Below, in pieces: positions 54,312 to 64,000 of a DNA stretch of 64,000 nucleotides. The notes under the pieces are model-generated. The model had not been told where the DNA came from. It made no database searches and was given only the letters and a program-made list of their open reading frames with translations. Position numbers and translations under genes: made by a program. Source of the stretch: Microvirga splendida (GTDB lineage: Bacteria; Pseudomonadota; Alphaproteobacteria; Rhizobiales; Beijerinckiaceae); contig NZ_JAELXT010000010.1 of the NCBI RefSeq assembly GCF_016427565.1, positions 62,001 through 126,000 on the forward strand, in the 5' to 3' direction. How positions within the stretch are numbered: the first letter of the stretch is position 1; the number at the start of each line of letters is the position of its first letter.

Positions 54312-55858
54312 GTCTCGCTAATCGGTTTCCCGCCTGCTTCTAGGATCAGGCGCATCTCACACGCGTTTTCGTTGCCCGGGTCAAGCTCGAATGCGACACG
54401 TACTGTCTTTCTCTCCGGATATGGCAAAAGTTTGAGGTTTTGGAACGTTCCAGGGCCAACGGTCAGGACGGATCTTATGTCCGCGGGAAGGCCCTCGCCC
54501 AGGATGTCGCCGCTGAAATCGACTGCGAACAGCCGCCGACGACCGCCGAGGCCCTTGCCGGAGCGGGTCTGCGCTACAGTCGCGAGCGGCGGCCGCTCCG
54601 GCGGATTCCAGCACCAGTACTGCCGGTACGCGAGGGCGACCTCGGAGCCTGCCGCCATCGGGCCTTTCGGGCGCCAGTAGGTGAGAATGTTGTCGTTGAT
54701 CTCGGCGTCGGTCGGGATCTCGAGCAACTGCACGCTGCCCTGGCCCCAATCGCCGAGGGGTTCGTTCCAGACGCTCGGCCGGCGGTCGAAGCGCTGATCG
54801 TCATCCTGGAAAGCCTCGTAGGACCGGTCCCGCTGAAGCAGGCCGAAACCCTTCGGCGAATTGTCCACGAAGGCGGAGATCTGGAGCGTCTCTGGATTTT
54901 GGACCGGCCGCCAGAGCCATTCCCCCGACCCGTTCCACATCTGAAGACCGGACGCTTCATATACGGCCGGTCTGATGTCGTCGGAGTTCAGCAGATCGTT
55001 GGGGCCATAGAGATATGTCGAGGCGATGCCGCCCAGGCCCACATGCTCCAGATTGACGCGCGGGAAGAGGGTCGTCTCCACATCGACGATGGTCATGTCC
55101 CCCGGGCGGAACGTCATGCGGACCGCGCCGGTGGTCGATTCCGAATCGAGTACGGCGTGAACCGTGATGCTGTTGCTGCCGACGGCTGGCCGTTCCAGCC
55201 AGAAGGCGCGGAAAGCCGGGAACTCCTCTCCTCGGGCTTCTGCCGGACGCAAGGTCAACGCCCGTGAGATGGCCCCGTAGTTCTGCCCGCGGGCGATGGC
55301 GCGGAAAAAGGTGCCGCCCTGCACGACGGCGAAGTCGAAAGGTTTGCCGTTGCCTGTTTGAGCAATCAGCTTGAAGCCGGAATAGCGGATGTCGCCGAGA
55401 TTGTTCGGCAGGTTGGTCCGGCCGAACTCGAACTGAGCGGGATTGTAGCCGATCCGGCGGACAGCCCCGTCCTCGACCGTGAACAGCTCGACCCCGTCCC
55501 GGAACACGAATCCGCGATGGAGCGGCTCGACCGCGATTCCGCGGGCCTCGGAACTCCAGACAGGCGGCTGCGTGTAGCGGATCGCCGCATACTGCTCCGG
55601 ATTGAGATTCGCGAAAACATCCGGCAGGTCATTGGCGGGTGCGGCGAACGGCTTCTTGGCGAGCTGGCGCGCAATGTCGACGACCACCGCCGGATCGAAG
55701 CGCTGATTCTCTCCCATCCTGGCGGAAATCGTTTCCTGGGAGGGCTGCGCCCTGACGGCTGGCGCGTATGCCAGCCCGGCGACGGAGGCACCGATATAAG
55801 CCAGCATGTCGCGCCGGCGAGGATGGAAGGGGGATCGACCCCTTGGCGGAACCGGCAC
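54287..55858 (-). CDS. mdoG: Glucan biosynthesis protein MdoG (OpgG family)
   Basis: 523 residues. The N-terminus PRRRDMLAYIGASVAGLAYAPAVRA is a signal peptide with an arginine cluster that may be Tat-directed, cut near residue 38. The mature OpgG domain (FDPAVVVDIARQLA onward, ending WLYRWTP) is complete. Required in the periplasm for assembling and branching the glucans made by MdoH. The start is taken as GTG; ATG 17 codons later is possible. First gene of the mdoGH operon. Confidence 0.93.
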   Translation of the reverse strand: MPVPPRGRSPFHPRRRDMLAYIGASVAGLAYAPAVRAQPSQETISARMGENQRFDPAVVVDIARQLAKKPFAAPANDLPDVFANLNPEQYAAIRYTQPPVWSSEARGIAVEPLHRGFVFRDGVELFTVEDGAVRRIGYNPAQFEFGRTNLPNNLGDIRYSGFKLIAQTGNGKPFDFAVVQGGTFFRAIARGQNYGAISRALTLRPAEARGEEFPAFRAFWLERPAVGSNSITVHAVLDSESTTGAVRMTFRPGDMTIVDVETTLFPRVNLEHVGLGGIASTYLYGPNDLLNSDDIRPAVYEASGLQMWNGSGEWLWRPVQNPETLQISAFVDNSPKGFGLLQRDRSYEAFQDDDQRFDRRPSVWNEPLGDWGQGSVQLLEIPTDAEINDNILTYWRPKGPMAAGSEVALAYRQYWCWNPPERPPLATVAQTRSGKGLGGRRRLFAVDFSGDILGEGLPADIRSVLTVGPGTFQNLKLLPYPERKTVRVAFELDPGNENACEMRLILEAGGKPISETWLYRWTP

Positions 55859-56042
55859 AGTAATACTCTTGCGTGAACGAAGGCTCTTCAGCCAGACAAG
55901 TGGGATGCTCTATACATATCGTCAATCGTGAGCACGAAGTAAACGCGGCCATTCGGCAAACTGCCTGATTGCTCATGAAATGATTGCCGATTTACCCCTT
56001 CTGATTTAGCTGCACGGCAGAGCCTCACTGGATTGAAACTGT

Positions 56043-57416
56043 ATGACCCTGTCTCACACCTCCCAAACGTCGTCCCGGAGCTGCCTGGCTATCGTGCTCG
56101 CAGCCGGTGAGGGCACCCGGATGAAATCCGCGAAGCCCAAGGTGCTGCATCAGGTCGCGAACCGCTCCATGCTCGGCCATGTGCTGGCGACCCTGACCCA
56201 GGCGGGCGCCACGAGCACGGCGGTCGTGATCGGCCCGGAGCGCGAGGATGTGGCACAGGAGGTTCGCAAGATCCTGCCCGGCGCCGGGATCTTCGTCCAA
56301 CGGGACAGGCTTGGAACCGCCCATGCGGTCCTCAGCGCCCGGGAGGCGCTGGAGCAGGGCGCCGACGATGTCATCATCGCCTTCGGCGATACGCCCCTGA
56401 TCCTGCCCGAGACATTCGCCAAGCTGCGGTCCCCCTTGAGGGAGGGAGCCGCCGTCGTTGCCATGGGGTTCGACGCGAAGGACCCCACGGGCTACGGCCG
56501 CTTCATCACATCCGGCAGCGAACTTCTGGCCATCCGCGAGCACAAGGATGCGACCGAGGCCGAGCGGGCCATCACCCTGTGCAACGGGGGCCTTATGGCG
56601 ATCAGGGGGGATCTTGCGCTGGCGCTCCTCGACCGGGTCGAGAACAAGAATGCCAAGGGCGAGTACTACCTGACCGACATCGTCGAGATCGCCCGAAGCC
56701 TCGGCCACAGGACGGCAATCGCGGTCGTGTCCGAGGAAGAAGTGCATGGGGTCAACGACCGTGCTCAGCTCGCAGCCGCCGAGCGCATGATCCAGGATCG
56801 CCTGCGTCTGGCCGCCATGGCGGATGGTGTGACGCTGGTCGCACCGGAGACGGTCTTTTTCAGCCACGACACCCGGCTGGGTCAGGATGTGGTGGTCGAG
56901 CCGCATGTGTTCTTCGGTCCGGGCGTGGTCGTCGAAGCTGGAGCCGTCATCCACGGCTTCAGCCATTTGGAGGGCACACGGATCGCTTCCGGGGCTGGGG
57001 TTGGCCCCTACGCCCGCCTGCGCCCCGGCGCGACGATCGGCCCCAAGGCCAAGGTCGGCAACTTCGTCGAGATCAAGAACACGGAACTCGGGGCAGGCGC
57101 CAAGGTCAGCCACCTGACCTATCTCGGCGATGCGAGCGTCGGCGCGGAGGCCAACATCGGTGCGGGCACCATTACCTGCAACTATGACGGCTTCGGCAAG
57201 TACCGGACCGAAATAGGAGAGGGTGCCTTCATCGGCTCGAACTCGGCGCTGGTCGCCCCCGTGACGATCGGCAAGGGCGCCTTCGTCGGCTCCGGCTCCG
57301 TCATCACGGAGAGCATTCCCGACGATGCCCTGGGTCTCGCCCGTGGGCGTCAGACCATCAAAGAAGGCTGGGCCGTCTCTTTCCGGGAAAAAGCCCAGGC
57401 GGCGAAACGGAAATAA
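56043..57416 (+). CDS. glmU: Bifunctional GlcNAc-1-phosphate uridyltransferase / GlcN-1-phosphate acetyltransferase
   Basis: Makes UDP-GlcNAc for peptidoglycan and lipopolysaccharide. 457 residues: the N-terminal uridyltransferase has [15 protein letters not shown] (about 16-30) and FGDTPLI (about 116-122); the C-terminal left-handed beta-helix acetyltransferase carries hexapeptide repeats, with GNFVEIKN and the [11 protein letters not shown] segment of the active site. No gene lies between it and glmS. Confidence 0.97.
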   Translation: MTLSHTSQTSSRSCLAIVLAAGEGTRMKSAKPKVLHQVANRSMLGHVLATLTQAGATSTAVVIGPEREDVAQEVRKILPGAGIFVQRDRLGTAHAVLSAREALEQGADDVIIAFGDTPLILPETFAKLRSPLREGAAVVAMGFDAKDPTGYGRFITSGSELLAIREHKDATEAERAITLCNGGLMAIRGDLALALLDRVENKNAKGEYYLTDIVEIARSLGHRTAIAVVSEEEVHGVNDRAQLAAAERMIQDRLRLAAMADGVTLVAPETVFFSHDTRLGQDVVVEPHVFFGPGVVVEAGAVIHGFSHLEGTRIASGAGVGPYARLRPGATIGPKAKVGNFVEIKNTELGAGAKVSHLTYLGDASVGAEANIGAGTITCNYDGFGKYRTEIGEGAFIGSNSALVAPVTIGKGAFVGSGSVITESIPDDALGLARGRQTIKEGWAVSFREKAQAAKRK

Positions 57417-57461
57417 GCCCGGCTGTCACAATAGGTTATGCAAGTTGATTCTGCCTTCGTG

Positions 57462-57482
57462 GCCTCTCTCTGTAAGAGAGGC
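57462..57482 (+). other. Stem-loop between glmU and glmS
   Basis: GCCTCTCT-CTGTA-AGAGAGGC, a perfect 8-bp stem. It is not followed by a T-run, so a leader structure or processing site is at least as likely as a terminator. Confidence 0.5.
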
Positions 57483-57526
57483 TTCAAGCGTAGCGTTGGC
57501 GGCGTTGCAAAAGGAAGTTCTTCATC

Positions 57527-59353
57527 ATGTGCGGAATTGTTGGAATCATTGGGAAAACGCCCGTGGCCCCACAGATCGTGGAGGCGCTCAAGCGGCTCGA
57601 GTACCGGGGTTACGACTCGGCCGGCGTCGCGACCCTCGAGGAGGGTCGTCTCGACCGCCGGCGGGCCGAGGGCAAGCTGCGCAACCTTGAGACCAAGCTC
57701 TCCCAATCCCCGCTCTCCGGCGTCATCGGCATCGGTCACACCCGCTGGGCGACCCATGGCAAGCCGAACGAGACCAACGCCCACCCGCATGCCACCGACA
57801 AGCTGGCGGTCGTGCATAACGGCATCATCGAGAATTTCCGTGAGCTGAAGACGGCGCTGGAAGCCAAGGGCATCCGCTTCGAGACCGAGACGGACACCGA
57901 GGTGGTGGCCCAACTCGTCACATATGAGATCCATCAGGGCCGTGGACCCATCGAGGCCGTGGCCGTGACCCTGCCGCGCCTGCGCGGGGCCTTTGCGCTC
58001 GGTTTCCTGTTCTCGGGCGAGGAAGATCTCTTGATCGGCACCCGCCACGGCGCGCCACTGGCCATCGGCTATGGGCAGGGCGAGATGTATCTCGGCTCGG
58101 ACGCCCTGGCGCTGGCGCCTTTTACGGACGAGGTGGCCTATCTCGATGACGGCGACTGGGCCATCCTGAGCCACAGGGGCGCCGACATCCGGGATGAGAG
58201 CGGCAAGCAGGTGCAGCGGGTTCGTCACAAGATCCCGGCCGGCTCCTTCATGGCCGACAAGGGCAACTACCGCCACTTTATGGCCAAGGAGATCCACGAG
58301 CAGGCGGAAGTGGTCGGGCGCACGCTCGCGCATTACGTCAATTTCGCGGGCGAACGGGTTGAGCTGCCGTTCGAATTGCCTTTCGACTTCAAGGATCTGA
58401 ATCGCATCTCGATCTCCGCCTGCGGCACGGCCTATCTGGCCGGATTGATCTCGAAATACTGGTTCGAGCGCCTGGCGCGCATTCCGGTCGAGATCGATGT
58501 GGCATCCGAGTTCCGCTACCGGGAAGCCCCCCTCGAGCCGGGCGGCCTGGCGCTCTTCGTCTCGCAATCGGGCGAGACGGCGGACACGCTGGCCTCGCTG
58601 CGCTACGCCACCGCCGAGAAGCAGCACACACTCTCCGTGGTGAACGTGCCGACTTCGACCATGGCGCGCGAGAGCAACGTGGTCGCGCAGACCCTAGCCG
58701 GCGTCGAGGTGGGCGTGGCATCGACCAAGGCCTTCACCTGCCAGCTCACCGTTCTCCTGTCGCTCGCCATCGCGGCCGGCCGCGCGCGCGGGACCCTCAG
58801 CGCCGAGGATGAGAAGGAGCTGGTCAACGCTCTCATCGCCGTTCCGGGACAGATGACCGAGGCGATCAAGCGGGAGCATCAGATCGAGGTTCTCTCGCGC
58901 GAACTCTCCAAGGCGAAGGACGTGCTCTATCTCGGACGCGGCACCTCCTATCCGCTCGCCATGGAAGGCGCCCTGAAGCTCAAGGAAATCTCCTACATCC
59001 ACGCGGAAGGCTATGCGGCCGGCGAGCTGAAGCACGGCCCCATCGCGCTCATCGACGAGACGATGCCCGTCATCGTCATCGCACCGCACGACAGCATCTT
59101 CGAGAAGACCGTATCGAACATGCAGGAAGTCGCGGCCCGCGGCGGACGGATCGTCCTGATCACGGACGAGAAGGGCGCCCTGGAAACCGGCCTCGACACC
59201 ATGGCCACCATCGTGATGCCGTCGGTGCATCCGATCGTGGCGCCGATCATCAATGCGGTCCCGATTCAGTTGCTCGCCTATCACACGGCCGTCTTCATGG
59301 GGAAGGACGTGGACCAGCCGCGCAACCTCGCCAAGTCCGTGACGGTGGAGTGA
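57527..59353 (+). CDS. glmS: Glutamine-fructose-6-phosphate aminotransferase (isomerizing)
   Basis: First step of hexosamine synthesis. 608 residues: Cys2 in MCGIVGIIG is the glutaminase nucleophile once the initiator methionine is removed. The C-terminal half has two SIS domains (SACGTAYLAGL, and FVSQSGETADTLAS), and the end SVTVE is the family terminus. AAAAGGAAG precedes the ATG. No glmS ribozyme was seen upstream. Confidence 0.97.
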   Translation: MCGIVGIIGKTPVAPQIVEALKRLEYRGYDSAGVATLEEGRLDRRRAEGKLRNLETKLSQSPLSGVIGIGHTRWATHGKPNETNAHPHATDKLAVVHNGIIENFRELKTALEAKGIRFETETDTEVVAQLVTYEIHQGRGPIEAVAVTLPRLRGAFALGFLFSGEEDLLIGTRHGAPLAIGYGQGEMYLGSDALALAPFTDEVAYLDDGDWAILSHRGADIRDESGKQVQRVRHKIPAGSFMADKGNYRHFMAKEIHEQAEVVGRTLAHYVNFAGERVELPFELPFDFKDLNRISISACGTAYLAGLISKYWFERLARIPVEIDVASEFRYREAPLEPGGLALFVSQSGETADTLASLRYATAEKQHTLSVVNVPTSTMARESNVVAQTLAGVEVGVASTKAFTCQLTVLLSLAIAAGRARGTLSAEDEKELVNALIAVPGQMTEAIKREHQIEVLSRELSKAKDVLYLGRGTSYPLAMEGALKLKEISYIHAEGYAAGELKHGPIALIDETMPVIVIAPHDSIFEKTVSNMQEVAARGGRIVLITDEKGALETGLDTMATIVMPSVHPIVAPIINAVPIQLLAYHTAVFMGKDVDQPRNLAKSVTVE

Positions 59354-59919
59354 ACGCGCGCTCCGTACCGATCCGCCTTGCACAGCCGTCCGATCTGGAA
59401 AGGCTTGGGGCTGTCGAGCGTTCGGCAGCCTCCGTCTTTCGGGGCGTGGGGCTGGCGTGGCTCGCCGATGGCGACACGATGGATTCCTCCGTCCTGGCAC
59501 AACTTTGTCGGGACAAAACCCTCTGGGTTGTGGTCGAGGAAGGCGACGAGCCGGTCGGGTTCCTCGCCGCTCATGAACTGGATGAGTGCTTCTACATCGC
59601 CGAAGTGTCGGTTTCGCTATCACACCAACGCAGAGGGCTGGGTGCACGGCTGATCGAGACCGCCATCGATCACGCGATAGGAGCAGGGTTCGGTAGGGTG
59701 ACGCTGACGACGTACAGGGACCTAGCCTGGAACGAACCGTTCTATGCCCGACTCGGCTTTGTGGAAATCGATCTGGCCGAGGCGGGCCCGGAGCACAGAG
59801 AGAAGCTGCAGGCAGAGGCCGAAGCCGGACACGATCCGGCATTGCGCTGCATCATGGCATTGGGCCTCGATCAGCCTGCCCGCAGCAGCCGGATCGCGGA
59901 ATCCCGCTCGAACAGATAG
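59350..59919 (+). CDS. GNAT family N-acetyltransferase
   Basis: 189 residues; the GTG start overlaps the glmS stop codon (GTGA), so translation is coupled. The acetyl-CoA loop SHQRRGLGARLIE is at about 90-102, and NEPFYARLGF is motif B. The substrate is unknown. The last 16 codons overlap the end of recG on the other strand (59871-59919), an unusually long convergent overlap that also gives a basic tail not seen in typical relatives. Confidence 0.85.
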   Translation: MNARSVPIRLAQPSDLERLGAVERSAASVFRGVGLAWLADGDTMDSSVLAQLCRDKTLWVVVEEGDEPVGFLAAHELDECFYIAEVSVSLSHQRRGLGARLIETAIDHAIGAGFGRVTLTTYRDLAWNEPFYARLGFVEIDLAEAGPEHREKLQAEAEAGHDPALRCIMALGLDQPARSSRIAESRSNR

Positions 59920-61988
59920 AGCAACACCCGAAGGGCTTGTCCGCGTTCGCTGACGAGGTCGGGGTCCCGATCCACGATCAGGCGGGCATCGTCCCGGGCT
60001 GCGCCGAGGAGGTCGCCGTCGACTTCCAGGCGGGCCAGCTTGAACCCCGGGGTCCCTGACTGGCGCGTGCCCAGCACCTCGCCTTCGCCGCGAAGGCGCA
60101 GATCCTCCTCGGCGATGCGGAAGCCGTCTTCCGTCTGGCGCATCATCTCGAGCCGTGCCTGAGCCACCTGGCCCAGCGGCCCCTTGTAGACGAGGAGGCA
60201 GGTAGAGGATTTCGAGCCGCGCCCGATGCGTCCGCGGAGCTGATGGAGCTGGGCGAGGCCGAAGCGTTCCGCGTGCTCGATCACCATGATTGTGGCGTTC
60301 GGCACGTCGACGCCGACCTCGATCACGGTGGTGGAAACCAGGATCTTGGTCTCGCCTCCCGAGAACCGCTCCATGGCGGCGTCCTTGTCCTTGCCGGCCA
60401 TCTTGCCGTGAACGAGCCCGACCTGATCGCCGAAGAAACCTTTGAGCATCTCGAACCGCTCCTCGGCGGCGGCGAGATCGATGGACTCGGATTCGCCCAC
60501 GAGTGGGCAGACCCAATAGACCTGATCGCCATTGGCGATGGCCCGCCCAATGCCGCCGACGACCTCGTCGAGCCGGTCGATGGCGATGAGCTTTGTCGAG
60601 ATGGGTTTGCGGCCCGCCGGCTTCTCGCTCAGCACCGACACGTCCATGTCGCCGAAATAGGTGAGTGCCAAGGTGCGCGGGATCGGCGTTGCGGTCATCA
60701 CCAGGATGTCGACCGCCTCGCCCTTCGAGCTGAGCGCCAGCCTCTGATGCACGCCGAAACGGTGCTGCTCATCGACGACCGCGACGCCCAGATCGTGGAA
60801 GGCGACGCCTTCCTGAAACAACGCATGGGTGCCGACCGCGATCTGGACGCTGCCGTCGGCAAGGCCTGCCAGAATCGTCCGGCGTGCGACGCCTTTCTCA
60901 CGCCCCGTCAGGAGCGCGATGGTAAGCCCCGCCTGTTCCGCCATAGGCGCAAGCCGCTCATAGTGCTGGCGGGCGAGGATTTCGGTGGGCGCCATCATGG
61001 CGGCCTGACGCCCGGCCTCGATGGCGCTCGCCATGGTCAGCAGGCCCACCACGGTCTTGCCGGAGCCGACATCGCCCTGGAGCAGCCGTAGCATCTTCTT
61101 GTCGGAGACCAGATCGTGGCGGATGTCCTCCACGGCCTTTGCCTGCGAGGACGTGAGGCCGAAGGGCAGGGCGGCCTTCAGGCGCTCGACCAGCTGCCCG
61201 TCGCCGGCATTCACCCGGCCGGGCAGGCGGCGCATGCGGCTGCGCACCAGGGCGAGGGCGAGCTGGGAGGCCAGCAGTTCGTCGTAAGCAAGGCGCCGGC
61301 GCGGGGCGGACTTGGCAAGGGCGTCCTCGGACAGCTGAGCGGCATTGTCGGGCCGATGGAGGGCAAAGAGCGATTGCCGGAAGTCCGGCAGAGCGTTGCG
61401 ATCCATCCAGGCGGGATCCTGCCATTCGGGCAGGTGCGGGGCCTTTTCGAGGGCTGCACCGATGTACTTGGCCACCATGCGCGAGGAGAGACCCTCGGTG
61501 AGCCCGTAGACAGCCTCGACCGCAGGCAGATTCTCGATGCCGCGCTCGTCGAGGATGCGGTCCGGATGGACCATCTGGCGACGCCCGTCCCACAGCTCGA
61601 TCTTGCCGGAGACGTATCGCCGCTCGCCGACGGGAAGAACCTTCTCGAGGCGTGCCTTCTGGCCGTTGAAGAAGATCAGGGTGACGTCACCGGTCTCGTC
61701 CTCCACGAGGATCCGGTAAGGCGCCCGGCGGCCGGGCGGTGGCGGGCGGTGCGCGACGACGCTGACGGAGAGCGTGACCGGCTCCCCGACGGGCGCATCG
61801 GCAATGGAGCCCTTCATCTCCCGCGAGACGCCGCTGGTCGGAACATGGAACAGGAGATCAACGACACGCGTGGGCCTACCCGGCTCGCCGAGCAGCCGGT
61901 CGAGCAGGGGCGCGATCTTCGGGCCGACGCCGGGCAGGGTGTTGGCCGGGGCGAAGAGCGGATCGAGAATGGAAGGACGCAGTGACAT
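59871..61988 (-). CDS. recG: ATP-dependent DNA helicase RecG
   Basis: Remodels stalled forks and Holliday junctions. 705 residues: the wedge/OB domain is at about 60-150, Walker A QGDVGSGKT at about 304-312, DEQH at about 407-410 and motif VI QLRGRIGRG at about 580. Complete and of normal length. It is divergent from sdhE. Confidence 0.97.
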   Translation of the reverse strand: MSLRPSILDPLFAPANTLPGVGPKIAPLLDRLLGEPGRPTRVVDLLFHVPTSGVSREMKGSIADAPVGEPVTLSVSVVAHRPPPPGRRAPYRILVEDETGDVTLIFFNGQKARLEKVLPVGERRYVSGKIELWDGRRQMVHPDRILDERGIENLPAVEAVYGLTEGLSSRMVAKYIGAALEKAPHLPEWQDPAWMDRNALPDFRQSLFALHRPDNAAQLSEDALAKSAPRRRLAYDELLASQLALALVRSRMRRLPGRVNAGDGQLVERLKAALPFGLTSSQAKAVEDIRHDLVSDKKMLRLLQGDVGSGKTVVGLLTMASAIEAGRQAAMMAPTEILARQHYERLAPMAEQAGLTIALLTGREKGVARRTILAGLADGSVQIAVGTHALFQEGVAFHDLGVAVVDEQHRFGVHQRLALSSKGEAVDILVMTATPIPRTLALTYFGDMDVSVLSEKPAGRKPISTKLIAIDRLDEVVGGIGRAIANGDQVYWVCPLVGESESIDLAAAEERFEMLKGFFGDQVGLVHGKMAGKDKDAAMERFSGGETKILVSTTVIEVGVDVPNATIMVIEHAERFGLAQLHQLRGRIGRGSKSSTCLLVYKGPLGQVAQARLEMMRQTEDGFRIAEEDLRLRGEGEVLGTRQSGTPGFKLARLEVDGDLLGAARDDARLIVDRDPDLVSERGQALRVLLYLFERDSAIRLLRAG

Positions 61989-62076
61989 TCAAATGGGTAG
62001 CAACTGGGAGGGAGATGGTTATATAGCGGCCAAGCCGCCCGGTGGCGACGCAATCTTACCAGATCGGAGCATTGTC

Positions 62077-62373
62077 ATGAGCGGCACGACCCGCAGCAGC
62101 GCCGGACTCGACCCCCGCCGCAGGCAGATCCTCTATCGCTCCTGGCACCGGGGCATGCGGGAGATGGACCTGATCATGGGCCGCTTTGCCGATGCGGAGA
62201 TCGGGGAGCTCTCCGAAGAGGATCTGGCCGAGTTCGAGCGCCTCATCGAGGTGACCGACCGCGACCTGCTCGGCTGGATCACCGGCGAGATCGAGACTCC
62301 CTCGAACTACGACACCCCCCTGTTCCGGCGCCTGAAGGCCTTCCATACCCACACGTCGCCGATCCACAGCTGA
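62077..62373 (+). CDS. sdhE: FAD assembly factor SdhE (succinate dehydrogenase assembly factor 2)
   Basis: 98 residues. RRRQILYRSWHRGMREMDLIMGRF contains the RGMxE motif that contacts SdhA and aids covalent FAD attachment. ATG 62077 is chosen because the N-terminal stretch before it has no family match. recG - sdhE - mfd is a familiar alphaproteobacterial gene order. Confidence 0.94.
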   Translation: MSGTTRSSAGLDPRRRQILYRSWHRGMREMDLIMGRFADAEIGELSEEDLAEFERLIEVTDRDLLGWITGEIETPSNYDTPLFRRLKAFHTHTSPIHS

Positions 62374-62457
62374 CGGGAGAACCGTCTCCTACTCTTGTCC
62401 GGCCGAACCGGGCGGAATCGCCCGCGTTCCTCTTGATCTCTGACTCGATAGTTCATC

Positions 62458-64000
62458 ATGAAGCCTGCCCTGACCCGCGCCCTCGATGCCCTCAAGAAGG
62501 GCCTAAGCCTGACCTTGTCCGGCGCACCGGACGGCTTCGATGCGCTCGCCGTCGCCGATCTTGCGCGCGGCCTCTCGGGGCTGGTGGAGGGCCCGGCCGT
62601 TCTGGTCCATGTGGCCCGTGACGGTCAGCGGCAGCAGAATTTCGCCAACAGCCTCGGCTTCATCGCGCCCGAGATCGAGATCCTGACCTTCCCGGCCTGG
62701 GACTGCCAGCCCTACGACCGGGTCTCGCCCAATGCGGCCATCACGGCGCAGCGCATGACGACCCTCGCGCGGCTCGCCCGGTCCAAGACCTCCGAGGACA
62801 AGCCGCGCATCCTCTCGACCACGGTGAACGCCCTCGTCCAGCGCGTTCCGCCGAAGGCGCGCATCGCCGCCGAGACCTTCTCGGCCGCGCCCGGCAACGT
62901 GGTCGACACGACCCAGCTGATCAACTGGCTTGAGGCCAACGGCTTCCTGCGCACCGGCACCGTGCGCGACACCGGCGAGTATGCGGTCCGTGGCGGCATC
63001 ATCGACCTCTTCCCGGCAGGACTGCCCAACCCGGTCCGCCTCGACTTCTTCGGGGATGCGCTGGAATCGATCCGCGCCTTCGACCCGGAGAGCCAGCGGA
63101 CCATCGGCACCCTGCGCTCCCTCGACCTCGTGCCCATGAGCGAGGTGCAGCTGACCACCGAGAGCATCAAGCGTTTTCGGCAGGCCTATGTGGCGGCTTT
63201 CGGCGCGCCCACCCGCGACGACAGGCTGTACGAGACGATCAGCGAGGGGCGGCGCTATCCGGGCCTCGAGCACTGGATGCCGCTCTTTCACGATCACCTC
63301 GACACGCTTTTCGATTACCTGCCGGGCATTCCGGTGGTCTTCGATGCCCTGGCGGACGATGCCGCGGCCGAGCGCCTTGCCCAGGTGAAGGACTATTACG
63401 ACGCCCGCCGCGAGGGCATGGGCCAGAACCAGGCCGGCGTGGCGCCCTACCGCCCGCTGCCGCCGGACGCGCTCTACTTCAAGCCGGAGGAATGGTCGGA
63501 GCGCACGGCCTCGCTGCCGCTGGCGCGGCTGACACCGTTCGCCGTGCCGGAATCGGCGGGGCGCATGGTTGTCGACTGCGAGGCGCGACAGGGCCGCAAC
63601 TTCATCGCCGAGCGGGCGGACGAGAACGCCAACGTGTTCGAGGCGGTGATCCGCCATATCCGCGATCTCCAGGCCGCCAAGAAGCGCGTGATGCTGGGCG
63701 CCTGGTCGGAAGGCTCGCGCGAGCGGCTCTGCCATGTGCTGCAGGACCACGATCTGCGCCAGACCAAGCCGATTGCGCGGTTCTCCGAGGCGCAAGCCTA
63801 TCCGCGAAACGAGATCACGGTGGGCATCTGGCCCCTGGAATCCGGCTTCGAGACGGCCGATCTTGCCGTCATCAGCGAACAGGACATCCTCGGGGACCGT
63901 CTGGTGCGCCAGAAGCGCAAGTCCAAGCGGCCGCAGGATTTCCTCACCGAAGTAGCGGCGCTGACGCCGGGCGATCTCGTGGTGCACGTGGATCACGGCA
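62458..64000 (+). CDS. mfd: Transcription-repair coupling factor, N-terminal part
   Basis: 514 codons of Mfd are present and the frame runs off the right end. The UvrB-homology module is visible: FPAWDCQPYDRVSPN (about 80-94) and GEYAVRGGIIDLFPAG (about 175-190). The end (LTPGDLVVHVDHG) is the start of the RNA polymerase-interacting domain. The helicase motifs lie outside the window. Mfd removes stalled RNA polymerase and recruits UvrA. Confidence 0.96.
   Translation, partial: MKPALTRALDALKKGLSLTLSGAPDGFDALAVADLARGLSGLVEGPAVLVHVARDGQRQQNFANSLGFIAPEIEILTFPAWDCQPYDRVSPNAAITAQRMTTLARLARSKTSEDKPRILSTTVNALVQRVPPKARIAAETFSAAPGNVVDTTQLINWLEANGFLRTGTVRDTGEYAVRGGIIDLFPAGLPNPVRLDFFGDALESIRAFDPESQRTIGTLRSLDLVPMSEVQLTTESIKRFRQAYVAAFGAPTRDDRLYETISEGRRYPGLEHWMPLFHDHLDTLFDYLPGIPVVFDALADDAAAERLAQVKDYYDARREGMGQNQAGVAPYRPLPPDALYFKPEEWSERTASLPLARLTPFAVPESAGRMVVDCEARQGRNFIAERADENANVFEAVIRHIRDLQAAKKRVMLGAWSEGSRERLCHVLQDHDLRQTKPIARFSEAQAYPRNEITVGIWPLESGFETADLAVISEQDILGDRLVRQKRKSKRPQDFLTEVAALTPGDLVVHVDHG

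Noticed and set aside
57417..57526. A possible glmS ribozyme upstream of glmS
   Set aside because: The 110-bp interval is too short and only a plain hairpin is visible; the ribozyme is a feature of Gram-positive bacteria.

Overview
This is a roughly 64% G+C chromosomal window. Gene content and order point to an alphaproteobacterium of the order Hyphomicrobiales (Rhizobiales). The evidence includes the recG - sdhE - mfd block, an NDUFS4-type complex I accessory subunit, a DUF6894 stress-type gene behind a promoter resembling the EcfG consensus, a DUF1127 protein, osmoregulated periplasmic glucan genes and a form II CO-dehydrogenase-type cluster. A Microvirga/Methylobacteriaceae-like host is my guess, not something the sequence proves. 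No plasmid, phage, IS element or CRISPR array was seen.

Layout. 1-5.7 kb: housekeeping genes (end of an aminotransferase, hom, glpX, a GNAT, recJ, tRNA-Glu). 5.8-15.9 kb: a large molybdenum hydroxylase locus. On the minus strand lie a NifU/IscU-like scaffold, coxG, coxS, coxL, coxM, a MoxR ATPase (coxD) and a VWA protein (coxE). Divergent from them are a split XdhC pair, a molybdopterin-binding protein and a MobA-like nucleotidyltransferase. CoxL carries AYRGAGR, so this is form II; the CO-oxidising form I signature is absent. 15.9-23.4 kb: small genes, a KDPGal-type aldolase, an acyl carrier protein, a DUF1624 membrane acyltransferase, a sirtuin, a double cold-shock-domain protein, two more tRNAs, and a hairpin-rich gene-free stretch that may encode a small RNA.

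23.5-27.7 kb: a GntR-controlled trans-4-hydroxy-L-proline catabolic operon (epimerase, FAD oxidase, dihydrodipicolinate-synthase-family deaminase) with a clear operator palindrome. 27.8-37.2 kb: an SDR, an SPL-family radical SAM gene broken by one extra G, a DUF2243 membrane protein, an S9 peptidase, a SUV3-like helicase and an ankyrin protein. 37.2-42.1 kb: a tightly overlapped type III polyketide synthase - methyltransferase - flavoprotein - methyltransferase operon, with an EamA-type transporter upstream on the same strand. This is the best candidate for an uncharacterised biosynthetic system here.

42.8-48.2 kb: purT, convergent with a PGM1-related ATP-grasp ligase, and a secreted SdrD_B/RTX protein. 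48.4-55.9 kb: an RpoA-CTD-like small protein, a Na/Pi cotransporter, DUF1127, a GcvA-type LysR regulator, and mdoG-mdoH. 56-64 kb: glmU - glmS - GNAT, convergent recG, sdhE and the start of mfd.
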